This document shows, piece by piece, positions 34,470-42,846 of a stretch of 64,000 bases of DNA (the first letter of the stretch is position 1; each line of letters starts with the position of its first letter). The notes below the pieces were generated by a model. That model was not told the origin of the DNA. It was given only the letters and a program-made list of their open reading frames with translations, and did no database searches. The position numbers were made by a program, and so were the translations under genes. Source of the DNA: Bacteroidota bacterium (GTDB taxonomy: Bacteria > Bacteroidota > Bacteroidia > Cytophagales > UBA9547); NCBI GenBank assembly GCA_004293915.1, contig RDZG01000069.1, positions 1 to 64,000 on the forward strand, given 5' to 3'.

Positions 34470-34994
34470 TTAAAGCATTTCTTTATAGAAGAAATACGAC
34501 TGAATATACTTATTGAATAAACTAAAAAGACTATACATACAAAACATACTCATTATAAAACAGAAAATAAATACACCTTTTTCGTGTCCATTTGAATTGA
34601 TAATATGGTCTGGAATATTAAGATAAGCAGTGCCAATTTCCATGAGTAAGCCATTTATAAGAAAACCAACGCCATAGTTTATACTTAATTTATTTAATTT
34701 ATGTTCTAAAGCTTCTTGTGTACTTCCTAAATGCTTGTTTACAATATTAAACAATGTCTCTCTCGATTCTAAAAACACACCCAACATCACAAAAATGGTT
34801 GCAATTCCATCAGTTGTTTCTTGCAATTCAATTATTTTATTTTGTGGTGGATCTGCTCCCCAATACAAAGTAAGAAAATCAATTATAGAAAGCATTATGG
34901 GAACTGATACAAACATTACAACCGTGAGCATGATCATCAATGCAGGTCGCGAACTTATATTTTTGTAAACCCAAGCAAAAAACTTTTTATCCAT
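34470..34994 (-). CDS. Integral membrane protein of the SiaABC-like operon
   Basis: 174 residues with four likely membrane helices (about 17-38, 62-80, 105-125 and 135-160). It is 21 bp upstream of the SiaA-like gene and 17 bp downstream of another small membrane protein. No family recognised. Position suggests a sensor or accessory part of the same pathway. Confidence 0.65.
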   Translation of the reverse strand: MDKKFFAWVYKNISSRPALMIMLTVVMFVSVPIMLSIIDFLTLYWGADPPQNKIIELQETTDGIATIFVMLGVFLESRETLFNIVNKHLGSTQEALEHKLNKLSINYGVGFLINGLLMEIGTAYLNIPDHIINSNGHEKGVFIFCFIMSMFCMYSLFSLFNKYIQSYFFYKEML

Positions 34995-35011
34995 TTATTT
35001 TTTTGTACAAT

Positions 35012-35389
35012 TTAGGACTCAAATTTTAGAAATCTTATACGACTTACAAAATTTATTTTAAAGATGTTACAAATTACAACATAATAATAAATCATAGATG
35101 CAATTCCTAGTGCAAATAAACCTAAAGTTAGCCATTCTATATTCAAAACAAAAAACTCATCAGCCATCCAAGTAGAATCAGCCACCATCCAACATAATAT
35201 GGCAAAATTAGAATAGAAACCTTGTTTTTGGCGTATGCTTTGTATCGTTAGTATCATTGCTACACCAACTGTAGGCATAATCATTAATACTCCCCAAAAT
35301 TGCTCTTCTCTTACCCAAAATATATCTTTCATTAACCAAAGCACAATGTGGAAATTGTCTAATTGTTTTGGAGAGAACTTATTTATCAT
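35012..35389 (-). CDS. Small membrane protein, first gene of SiaABC-like operon
   Basis: 125 residues with three membrane helices (about 35-52, 63-78 and 85-108). Tightly spaced with the downstream 174-residue membrane protein. No family recognised. It is the first gene after the promoter at 35484-35491. Confidence 0.6.
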   Translation of the reverse strand: MINKFSPKQLDNFHIVLWLMKDIFWVREEQFWGVLMIMPTVGVAMILTIQSIRQKQGFYSNFAILCWMVADSTWMADEFFVLNIEWLTLGLFALGIASMIYYYVVICNIFKINFVSRIRFLKFES

Positions 35390-35483
35390 GAATCTTTTTA
35401 TTGTTTTATTTTATACTCGTATTTATAAAACTTCAAATATTTAGCCTTTTTTAAGTATCTTAAATTTTTGAGTAGTTTTACTA

Positions 35484-35491
35484 CAAATATA
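35484..35491 (-). promoter_or_regulatory. Promoter of the SiaABC-like operon
   Basis: Minus-strand TATATTTG, 95 bp before the first gene. Confidence 0.5.
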
Positions 35492-35723
35492 CTCTTATAG
35501 TTTTCTGTTTACTAAAAATGTATTTAATATAAATGTAATATATTTATCAATATTGGTTATATTGGGCATAACACTAAAAATTAGTGTATAAATTTTCTTA
35601 ATTCATCTCCATAAAATAACGCTTAGTCTAAATAGTAAATTTTACTTATATGTATGTATTTTTATATTTAGTGAAGTTTAAGTAAATAATTTCTTTCAAA
35701 CTTTCTTTTTATAGTATAATTTG

Positions 35724-35731
35724 TATTTTTG
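35724..35731 (+). promoter_or_regulatory. Promoter of leuC
   Basis: TATTTTTG followed by CAATCCG, 30 bp before ATG 35761; same extended form as the tRNA-Pro promoter. Confidence 0.6.
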
Positions 35732-35760
35732 CAATCCGAAATTAAGGAACGGCAATAAAA

Positions 35761-37158
35761 ATGGCAAAAACATTATTTGATAAAATTTGGGATTCGCATA
35801 TAGTAAAAAGCCAAGCTGGACATCCAGATGCACTTTTTATAGATATGCATTTTATTCATGAAGTAACCAGCCCACAAGCGTTTGATGGACTTCGTAAAAG
35901 AAATATTCCAGTTTTTATGCCACATCGTACAAGAGCAACTGCTGATCACAATGTGCCTACAAAAGACCAACATTTGCCAATAAAAGATGCTATTTCAAAA
36001 TTTCAAGTAGATAAATTAACAGAAAATACAACTGCATTTGGAGTAGAACTTTTTGGTTTAGGGCATCCATTTCAAGGTATTGTACATGTAATTGGACCCG
36101 AATTAGGAATTACTCAGCCAGGCATGACAATTGTTTGTGGAGATAGTCATACATCTACACATGGCGCTTTTGGAACTATAGCTTTTGGCATTGGAACTTC
36201 GGAAGTAGAGATGGTTTTGGCTACACAATGTGTGCTTCAATATAGACCTAAAACTATGCGTATTACTATTGATGGCAAATTGAGTAGGGGAGTGCTGTCT
36301 AAAGACATTATATTATATGTAATTGCTCAAATTTCTGCAGCTGGTGGAACAGGCTATTTTGTAGAATTTGCTGGTTCTGCCATTCGTGATTTATCTATGG
36401 AAGCTCGCATGACTGTTTGCAATATGGCAATCGAAATGGGAGCCAGAGGTGGATTGATTGCACCTGATGAAAAAACATTTGAATATGTAAAAAATAGAGA
36501 ATTTTCGCCAAAAGCAGGGGAGTGGGATAAAAAACTTGCTGCTTGGAAAAATTTGTATTCTGATGCTGATGCAAAATTTGATAAAGAATATACTTTTGAT
36601 GCTGCGGCTATTCAACCTATGATAACTTATGGTACAAATCCGGGTATGGGAGTTGGAGTTTCGGATAGATTGCCACTAGAAAACGAAATAAATCCAACCG
36701 AACTTTTATCTTTTAAAAAATCGTTAGAATATATGGGCTTACAATCTGGTCAACAAATGATTGGAAAAGCCATAGATTATGTTTTTATTGGTTCGTGTAC
36801 CAATTCGAGAATTGAAGATTTGAGATTGGTTGCCGAATTTGTGAAAGGAAAGAAAAAAGCAGATGGAGTAGAGGTTTGGATTGTACCAGGTTCCAAACAA
36901 GTAGAAAAACAAGCCCAAAAAGAGGGAATTGACAAAATTTTGAAAGAAGCAGGAATGGAACTGAGAGAACCAGGCTGTTCGGCTTGTTTGGGAATGAACG
37001 AAGATAAAGTTCCAGCTGGCAAATATTCTGTTTCGACCTCAAATCGTAATTTTGAGGGCAGACAAGGACCGGGTGCAAGAACATTTTTGGTTTCGCCACT
37101 TACTGCAGCATTGGCAGCCGTTACAGGTAAAGTACAAGACATAAGAAAATTTATTTAA
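35761..37158 (+). CDS. leuC: 3-isopropylmalate dehydratase, large subunit
   Basis: 465 residues, normal length. Aconitase-fold marks are [40 protein letters not shown], and the 4Fe-4S cysteines in FIGSCTNSR and [10 protein letters not shown]. With LeuD it isomerises 2- to 3-isopropylmalate in leucine synthesis. leuA and leuB are not in the window. Confidence 0.97.
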   Translation: MAKTLFDKIWDSHIVKSQAGHPDALFIDMHFIHEVTSPQAFDGLRKRNIPVFMPHRTRATADHNVPTKDQHLPIKDAISKFQVDKLTENTTAFGVELFGLGHPFQGIVHVIGPELGITQPGMTIVCGDSHTSTHGAFGTIAFGIGTSEVEMVLATQCVLQYRPKTMRITIDGKLSRGVLSKDIILYVIAQISAAGGTGYFVEFAGSAIRDLSMEARMTVCNMAIEMGARGGLIAPDEKTFEYVKNREFSPKAGEWDKKLAAWKNLYSDADAKFDKEYTFDAAAIQPMITYGTNPGMGVGVSDRLPLENEINPTELLSFKKSLEYMGLQSGQQMIGKAIDYVFIGSCTNSRIEDLRLVAEFVKGKKKADGVEVWIVPGSKQVEKQAQKEGIDKILKEAGMELREPGCSACLGMNEDKVPAGKYSVSTSNRNFEGRQGPGARTFLVSPLTAALAAVTGKVQDIRKFI

Positions 37159-37208
37159 ATCGTATTAATCAATCATTTATAAATCATAAAACTTAAATTT
37201 AAAACAAA

Positions 37209-37316
37209 ATGGGATCATTAATTAGCTTAGTATTTAATTCATTATTTTCAAAAGCAGGTGCAATTGTAGTTGGTGTAATTGTTGCAATTGTGTTAGTAGT
37301 AAAATTTGTATTCTAA
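37209..37316 (+). CDS. 35-residue membrane peptide between leuC and leuD
   Basis: ATG 37209 opens 35 codons ending TAA at 37316; the leuD ATG is the very next base. Residues about 17-32 (GAIVVGVIVAIVLVVK) form one membrane helix after a short amphipathic start (SLISLVFNSLFSK). The tight stop-start junction with leuD and placement inside the leuCD operon argue for real translation. No family recognised; without expression data this is a proposal. Confidence 0.55.
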   Translation: MGSLISLVFNSLFSKAGAIVVGVIVAIVLVVKFVF

Positions 37317-37901
37317 ATGTCAGACAAAAAATTTGTTAAATTAGTTTCTACTGCCGTTCCATTACCAATCGAAAACATAGATACAGACCAAATCATACCT
37401 GCACGTTTCTTAAAAGCAACTACAAGGGAAGGTTTTGGTAATAATTTATTTGCGGATTGGCGTAAGAATGCAGACGGAACGCCAAAAGAGGATTTTGTTT
37501 TAAATAACAATACTTATTCGGGTCAAATACTGGTTGCAGGCAAAAACTTTGGGTGTGGAAGTAGCAGAGAACATGCAGCTTGGGCTTTGGCAGATTATGG
37601 GTTTAAGGTTGTAGTTTCAAGTTTTTTTGCTGATATATTTAAAAATAATGCACTCAATAATTTTATTTTGCCGATTCAAGTTTCAGATTCGTTTTTGAAT
37701 AAAATTTTTGAAGCAATTAATTCTAATCATGCAATAAATCTTACTATTGATTTAGAAAATCAAAAAATTATTTTTGATACATTTTCAGAAAATTTTGATA
37801 TTAATCCATACAAAAAAACCTGCTTAATTAATGGTTTTGATGATATTGACTACTTATTAAATCTGAAATCTGACATATTACAGTTCGAGAAATCTATATA
37901 A
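37317..37901 (+). CDS. leuD: 3-isopropylmalate dehydratase, small subunit
   Basis: 194 residues. [23 protein letters not shown], the substrate loop [17 protein letters not shown] and [15 protein letters not shown] identify the swivelling LeuD domain that completes the LeuC active site. Start ATG directly follows the stop of the 35-residue peptide. Confidence 0.97.
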   Translation: MSDKKFVKLVSTAVPLPIENIDTDQIIPARFLKATTREGFGNNLFADWRKNADGTPKEDFVLNNNTYSGQILVAGKNFGCGSSREHAAWALADYGFKVVVSSFFADIFKNNALNNFILPIQVSDSFLNKIFEAINSNHAINLTIDLENQKIIFDTFSENFDINPYKKTCLINGFDDIDYLLNLKSDILQFEKSI

Positions 37902-37959
37902 AATACAAATTTTTCACTAAAAAATATTACTTAATTTAAACTTATTCTTGTAGTATTCG

Positions 37960-37967
37960 TATATTTG
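37960..37967 (+). promoter_or_regulatory. Promoter of a short transcript after leuD
   Basis: TATATTTG followed by CGA. A start site near 37972 is predicted from the -7 spacing. Confidence 0.55.
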
Positions 37968-37971
37968 CGAA

Positions 37972-38065
37972 ATGGTTACATTATTTAACCAAAAGATATT
38001 TAAGATTAGGTTTAGGTTTGGTTAATTTATGAAAGCCCTTTTAATTTTTAAAAGGGTTTTTATTT
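37972..38065 (+). ncRNA. Candidate small RNA or orphan leader
   Basis: About 94 nt lie between a TAnnTTTG promoter and a hairpin terminator, with no gene on the plus strand after it. A 5' hairpin GGTTA/TAACC is visible near 37975-37990. The segment could also encode a 17-residue peptide (37972-38025, MVTLFNQKIFKIRFRFG), but the predicted transcript start coincides with its ATG, so a non-coding RNA or leaderless leader peptide are both possible. No match to a known RNA family is claimed. Confidence 0.4.
38032..38061 (+). terminator. Terminator of the short transcript
   Basis: Stem 38032-38042 with 38050-38060 (core CCCTTTT/AAAAGGG) followed by T-rich sequence. Confidence 0.75.
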
Positions 38066-38123
38066 TTAGGTGGAGACAGATTATTTAAATTGAACTTGTC
38101 AAATTAAAAATCTTTTCAGCTAA

Positions 38124-38159
38124 TTTTATAATCATGATAATTTTATCATGATTATAAAA
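38124..38159. terminator. Perfect 17-bp palindrome after the HTH gene
   Basis: Arms TTTTATAATCATGATAA and its exact complement, separated by TT. It lies 20 bp past the stop of the minus-strand regulator and could end it, or be a protein-binding site given the very high symmetry. Confidence 0.6.
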
Positions 38160-38179
38160 CTACTTCTAAAAAATGTATT

Positions 38180-38620
38180 TCACTTTGAATTTTGCATTAG
38201 TTTATTAATTAATTCTTTTTGCCAATTAATTAAATCCCAAGCACGATTCAACTCTGTTCTTAAATTTTCAGTTTGTAACTTTAATTCCTCAAGTATTTTT
38301 TCTGAAATAGTTGAATCGCTATTTGCTTTTGCGTGTTCTTCTAGTAACTGCTGCTGTTGTGTTTGCAACAATAATAATCTACCTTCGCCATAGAGTAACC
38401 AATCCATGTTTAGATTATTGAAACAATTTCTTATTTCGTAAATCATTTGTGCAGTTATTGGATTTCTACAAGATTCAACAAGTGAAATATACTGTTGAGT
38501 AATTTTTAATTTGGAAGCCATTTCTGCTTGATTTAGTCCAATATATTTTCTGAATTCTCTTAATCTCATGCATTGAGCCCGCTCAGTGTCATGCAAATGT
38601 TTAATGTTTTCTGATTCCAT
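38180..38620 (-). CDS. XRE-family transcriptional regulator with coiled-coil tail
   Basis: 146 residues. A Cro/CI-type helix-turn-helix covers about 18-75 (LREFRKYIGLNQAEMASKLKITQQYISLVES), and the C-terminal half is a Gln- and Leu-rich coiled coil (about 85-140), probably for multimerisation. It is divergent from the cytochrome biogenesis gene. Targets unknown; the dyad at 38657-38687 may be an autoregulatory site. Confidence 0.8.
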   Translation of the reverse strand: MESENIKHLHDTERAQCMRLREFRKYIGLNQAEMASKLKITQQYISLVESCRNPITAQMIYEIRNCFNNLNMDWLLYGEGRLLLLQTQQQQLLEEHAKANSDSTISEKILEELKLQTENLRTELNRAWDLINWQKELINKLMQNSK

Positions 38621-38633
38621 TTTTATTTTTTTT

Positions 38634-38641
38634 CAAATATA
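38634..38641 (-). promoter_or_regulatory. Promoter of the XRE regulator
   Basis: Minus-strand TATATTTG, 13 bp before the start codon, giving a very short leader. Confidence 0.55.
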
Positions 38642-38656
38642 CTATTCAATAATTTA

Positions 38657-38687
38657 TATACAAATGAAATATGTATTTATTTGTATA
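38657..38687. promoter_or_regulatory. Candidate operator upstream of the XRE regulator
   Basis: Imperfect dyad TATACAAATGAAATA...TATTTATTTGTATA just upstream of the -7 element. Position and symmetry suit autoregulation; this is inference. Confidence 0.4.
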
Positions 38688-38867
38688 TTATTTTTTATTA
38701 GTTATTGAAAAAGTATTAAATCTATATGACCTCAATAATAGTTTGAAAAGAAATAAATTTATAAGTATAAAAAACTGGTCAAATTATTTAACATAATGTA
38801 TATTATGCAACAAATATAATAATGTAAATAATTAAAAATTCGTTTAAGATAAACACAATAAATAAAC

Positions 38868-38875
38868 TAATTTTG
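38868..38875 (+). promoter_or_regulatory. Promoter of the CcmF-like gene
   Basis: TAATTTTG followed by CTGCA, 20 bp before ATG 38895. Confidence 0.55.
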
Positions 38876-38894
38876 CTGCATTAATAGACAAAAA

Positions 38895-41402
38895 ATGTTT
38901 CATGCAGCCATTGGCAATTTAGGTCATCTTTCAATCATAATTTCTTTTGTAACAGCATTATTATCTGCCTTTGGATATTTTGTTTCAGCTTTATCGCCAG
39001 ATGATTCTTTAGAACATAATTCTTGGAAAAAGTTTTCAAAATTTACTTTTTACATCCATTCATTTGCTGTTTTAGGAATTATAACTTGCTTATTTACAAT
39101 CATTTACAATCATTATTACGAATATTATTATGCTTGGAGCCATTCGAGCAATAGTTTGCCTGTGCATTTTATGATTTCGTGCTTTTGGGAAGGTCAAGAA
39201 GGTAGTTTTTTGCTTTGGATGTTTTGGCATTGTGTGTTAGGCATTGTTTTGTTGAATACGCAAAAAAAATGGGAAGCACCTATGATGGCTGTTTTTGCAT
39301 TTGTGCAAGCATTTTTGGCTTCAATGATTTTGGGAATTGCTTTGGGAGAACTAAAAATTGGCAGTTCACCTTTTATACTTTTAAGAGATTTTATGGTTGA
39401 TGCACCTATTTTTCAGATGCAACCCGAATTTGTACCAAAAGATGGAACAGGTTTAAATCCACTTTTACAAAATTATTGGATGGTTATTCATCCACCTACC
39501 TTGTTTTTGGGCTTTGCCACTACCTTAGTTCCTTTTAGTTTTTGTATTGCTGGCTTAGCAAAAAAAGATTTTACAAATTGGATAAAACCTGCCTTGCCTT
39601 GGGCTCATTTTTCTGCTTTAGTTTTGGGAGTTGGTATTTTGATGGGTGCATATTGGGCTTACGAAACCTTAAATTTTGGAGGATATTGGAACTGGGATCC
39701 AGTAGAAAATGCCGTTTATGTGCCTTGGTTGGTTTTGGTTGCTGCTATACATTCGATGTTGATTGCTGTAAAAAATGGGAACGGATTAAAAACTGCTATT
39801 ATATTGGTAATCAGTACATTTATATTGATTTTATATTCAACATTTTTGACACGAAGTGGCATTTTAGGAAATGCTTCGGTACATTCTTTTACCGATTTAG
39901 GGCTTTCTGGACAGCTTTTGATTTATCTTTTGTCGTTTATTATTTTAGCCATTATATTATGTGTTAAAATTTGGAAATTATTACCAAAAAACGAAAAAGA
40001 AACTTCGGTTTGGAATAGCGATTTTTGGATTTTTATGGGAATTTTATCTTTGTGTTTGGCTGCGTTTCAAGTTGTTTCTACAACTTCAATTCCTGTTTAT
40101 AATGCCATTTTAGGAGCATTTGGCATAAAATCAAATTTGGCTCTTCCTGCAGACCAAATTGAGCATTACAGCAAGTTTCAACTTTGGATTTCGGCTTCAA
40201 TTGCTATTTTATCAGGCATTGGGAATTATTTTTATTGGAAAAAAATAGATAAGCAATCGATTCAAAATCAATTTTATACTCCCCTATTGCTAACTATTTT
40301 ATTTACAGCAGGTTGCGTCTTGTTTTTTGAAGTTAATAAACCACAATATATTGCTTTGTTATTTGCTTCTGTATTTTCAATAGCAAGTAATGGCATTATT
40401 TTAATCCATATTTTCAAAAATAAACCTGAACTTTCGGGTGGAGCTGTTGCTCATTTAGGAATAGCTTTTATGTTGATTGGAGTTTTGTTTTCGGCTGGGT
40501 ATTCCAAAGTGGTTTCGCAAAATACTACTGGATTGCTTTATTCAAAAGAATTTACAACTCAAATGAATCAAGAAAATACACTTTTATTTCGTAATGAAAA
40601 AACTAAAATGGGTGATTATCAAGCACTTTATAAAGGAGTACGGATTGAAGCAAATGGTTTTAAAAATTATATAGATAAAGAAATCACACGCCAAACTTCA
40701 AATATAAACAAAGCTGTTTTGATTCAAGATTTGATTCAAAATAATGTAACAATAGCAAAATCTGGCGATACAATAAATTATATGCCCGAAAATACCTTTT
40801 ATGAAATTGAATTGACAAAAGATAGCTCAAATACGTTTACGATTTTTCCTAGAGCACAAGTGAACAAAGAAATGGGTTTATTGGCTTCGCCAGATGTGAA
40901 AAAATTTGGTACAAAAGATTTGTATGCACATGTCTCGTCCATACCCGACCCTGCCGAAGACCGAGAATGGAGTGAGTTGGAAACCAAACAATTAGCTATT
41001 GGCGATACATTTTTGGTAAACGATTATTATGCAATTTTGGAAAAAGTGCAACGAGTTTATAAAGTTGATGAGTTTGAACTAGGCGAAAATGATGCTGCAG
41101 TAAGAGCTTTTATAAAAGTTTTGGCTAAAGACAATGAATATTATGTTAATCCAACGTATGTAATTCATCGTCAGATGGTTGGAAGGATTTCAGAAGATAA
41201 TTTAGGCTTAGGAATCAGACTGACCATTATGGATATTGATCCTAAAATTGGAAAATTCACAATTGGAATGAATACAACACAAAAAGATTGGGTAATTTTA
41301 AAAGCAATGGAAAAACCTGGAATAGATTTCCTTTGGGGAGGTGCTATAATTGTTGTTGTAGGTTTTGGAATGGCAATTAGAAGAAGAAATAAAATAGCTT
41401 AA
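38895..41402 (+). CDS. CcmF/NrfE-type cytochrome c biogenesis protein
   Basis: 835 residues with about 14 membrane helices. The WWD-type heme-handling motif reads GGYWNWDPVENAVYVPWLVL, preceded by WMVIHPPTLFLGF and WEGQEGSFLLWMFWH, all typical of CcmF-class heme lyases. A soluble region of about 280 residues (about 530-810) precedes the last helix. It attaches heme to c-type cytochromes at the periplasmic face. Other ccm genes are not in the window; a small c-type cytochrome lies 1 kb away. Confidence 0.9.
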   Translation: MFHAAIGNLGHLSIIISFVTALLSAFGYFVSALSPDDSLEHNSWKKFSKFTFYIHSFAVLGIITCLFTIIYNHYYEYYYAWSHSSNSLPVHFMISCFWEGQEGSFLLWMFWHCVLGIVLLNTQKKWEAPMMAVFAFVQAFLASMILGIALGELKIGSSPFILLRDFMVDAPIFQMQPEFVPKDGTGLNPLLQNYWMVIHPPTLFLGFATTLVPFSFCIAGLAKKDFTNWIKPALPWAHFSALVLGVGILMGAYWAYETLNFGGYWNWDPVENAVYVPWLVLVAAIHSMLIAVKNGNGLKTAIILVISTFILILYSTFLTRSGILGNASVHSFTDLGLSGQLLIYLLSFIILAIILCVKIWKLLPKNEKETSVWNSDFWIFMGILSLCLAAFQVVSTTSIPVYNAILGAFGIKSNLALPADQIEHYSKFQLWISASIAILSGIGNYFYWKKIDKQSIQNQFYTPLLLTILFTAGCVLFFEVNKPQYIALLFASVFSIASNGIILIHIFKNKPELSGGAVAHLGIAFMLIGVLFSAGYSKVVSQNTTGLLYSKEFTTQMNQENTLLFRNEKTKMGDYQALYKGVRIEANGFKNYIDKEITRQTSNINKAVLIQDLIQNNVTIAKSGDTINYMPENTFYEIELTKDSSNTFTIFPRAQVNKEMGLLASPDVKKFGTKDLYAHVSSIPDPAEDREWSELETKQLAIGDTFLVNDYYAILEKVQRVYKVDEFELGENDAAVRAFIKVLAKDNEYYVNPTYVIHRQMVGRISEDNLGLGIRLTIMDIDPKIGKFTIGMNTTQKDWVILKAMEKPGIDFLWGGAIIVVVGFGMAIRRRNKIA

Positions 41403-41405
41403 AAC

Positions 41406-42377
41406 TTACTTTTTAAGCATTTGTCCAAATTGCTTTGCAAAATAAGTTAAAATGATATTAGCACCAGCACGTTTGATGGCTAAAAGGCTCTCTATCATAC
41501 ATTTATCATGGTCTAACCAACCGTTTTTACTGGCTGCTTTTATCATGGCATATTCGCCACTGACTTGATAAGCAGAAATGGGCAAATGCGAATTATCTTT
41601 TAATAATTTTATTATATCCAAATATGCACCTGCTGGTTTAACCATCAAAAAATCTGCACCTTCTTGTGCATCTAATTGGGCTTCAATCAACGCTTCCCTA
41701 CTGTTTGCAGGATTCATTTGATACGTTTTTTTATCGCCAGATTTTGGAGCCGAATCCAACGCATCTCTAAAAGGTCCATAAAATGCAGAAGCATATTTTG
41801 CAGTGTAACTCATAATAGAAACATCTGTAAAACCTTGTATATCAAGCTCTTTGCGAATATACCCTACCCTACCATCCATCATATCAGAGGGACCTAAAAT
41901 ATCTGCACCAGATTTGGCTTGTGCAATAGCCATTTTGCCTAGAATTTCGAGTGTTTCATCGTTCAAAATTTTTCCGTTTTCGACAAAACCATCGTGTCCA
42001 TCAGAACTGTAAGGATCCATTGCCACATCAGTCATCAAAACTAAATCAGGAAATTGCGATTTTATTGCTCGCAATGCCGAACAATACAAACCATCTTCGT
42101 TCCAACTTTCAGAAGCTATTTTATCTTTTTTAGATTCTTCATAATGTGGGAAAAGTGCAATACTTTTAATACCAAGTTCTTGACATTCAGCCATTTCTGT
42201 TAATAAATTATCTAACGAGAATCTGAAAATTTCTGGCATAGATGCTATTGGAGTTTTGATATTTTTTCCAGCTGTTAAAAACATTGGAAAAATAAAATCA
42301 TTCATAGAAAGCGAAGTTTCTTGAACTAAGTCTCTAATTCCAGCCGATTTTCGGTTTCTTCTTGGTCTAATCAACAT
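41406..42377 (-). CDS. hemB: Delta-aminolevulinic acid dehydratase (porphobilinogen synthase)
   Basis: 323 residues. RPRRNRKSAGIRDLVQETSLSMNDFIFPMF at the start, MSYTAKYASAFYGPFRDA and DFLMVKPAGAYLDII with the two active-site Lys identify HemB. It condenses two 5-aminolevulinate molecules in heme synthesis. It follows the cytochrome gene after four bases on the same strand, so both share the promoter at 42787. Confidence 0.97.
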   Translation of the reverse strand: MLIRPRRNRKSAGIRDLVQETSLSMNDFIFPMFLTAGKNIKTPIASMPEIFRFSLDNLLTEMAECQELGIKSIALFPHYEESKKDKIASESWNEDGLYCSALRAIKSQFPDLVLMTDVAMDPYSSDGHDGFVENGKILNDETLEILGKMAIAQAKSGADILGPSDMMDGRVGYIRKELDIQGFTDVSIMSYTAKYASAFYGPFRDALDSAPKSGDKKTYQMNPANSREALIEAQLDAQEGADFLMVKPAGAYLDIIKLLKDNSHLPISAYQVSGEYAMIKAASKNGWLDHDKCMIESLLAIKRAGANIILTYFAKQFGQMLKK

Positions 42378-42381
42378 AAAA

Positions 42382-42762
42382 TTAATTATTTAAAGCACCG
42401 TTTTTTATCCATTTTTCTATGGCTGTGATATCACAGTCTGAAAGTTTAGGACTATTTTTTGGCATTGCACTTGCACCAGCTTGGTGTTTTATTGATTTTA
42501 AAAATAAACTGTTAGTTGCTAATGCAGCAGTTTGAAGTTTTGAAAAAGGTTTCAAAGGAAAATTTACATCAGATGCACCATGGCAACCATAACATTGACT
42601 TTCTAAAATCACATTTATTCTTGTGCTAAAAGCAAAACTTGTATCACAAATTGTGTTATTTGTACTTGGATTAATTGTTTGTTTGTCGCTGGTACATGAA
42701 ACAAAATATAAGATTGAAAATATCAATATTGAGATAAATCGAATTAAAAGGTTATTTTTCAT
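42382..42762 (-). CDS. Lipoprotein with c-type heme motif
   Basis: 126 residues. A lipoprotein signal ends at YFVSC (about residue 23). LESQCYGCHG is one CXXCH heme-binding site and AMPKNSPKLSDCDI supplies a Met ligand, giving a small cytochrome-like domain of the type found in Bacteroidota periplasmic lipoproteins. It is the first gene of a unit with hemB. Electron partner unknown. Confidence 0.82.
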   Translation of the reverse strand: MKNNLLIRFISILIFSILYFVSCTSDKQTINPSTNNTICDTSFAFSTRINVILESQCYGCHGASDVNFPLKPFSKLQTAALATNSLFLKSIKHQAGASAMPKNSPKLSDCDITAIEKWIKNGALNN

Positions 42763-42786
42763 TTTATATGGTATGATTTACGTTTA

Positions 42787-42794
42787 CAAATCTA
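42787..42794 (-). promoter_or_regulatory. Promoter of cytochrome lipoprotein and hemB
   Basis: Minus-strand TAGATTTG, 25 bp before the lipoprotein start, back to back with the plus-strand promoter at 42801. Confidence 0.5.
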
Positions 42795-42800
42795 TAACTC

Positions 42801-42808
42801 TATTTTTG
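42801..42808 (+). promoter_or_regulatory. Promoter of the THUMP-like methyltransferase gene
   Basis: TATTTTTG, 38 bp before ATG 42847. Confidence 0.5.
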
Positions 42809-42846
42809 TAAAAACGTTTTAATAATTTAAACTTATAAATAATAAA

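Larger units (their letters stand above)
35390..35760. other. Divergent intergenic region, SiaABC-like operon and leuC
   Basis: 371 bp without a gene. It holds a minus-strand promoter at 35484, a plus-strand leuC promoter at 35724, and a 7-bp hairpin ACACTAA/TTAGTGT at 35571-35587. I see no leader peptide or riboswitch. Confidence 0.6.

Noticed and set aside
35761-35790. T-box or leucine attenuator before leuC
   Set aside because: Only about 30 nt separate promoter and start codon, too short for either.
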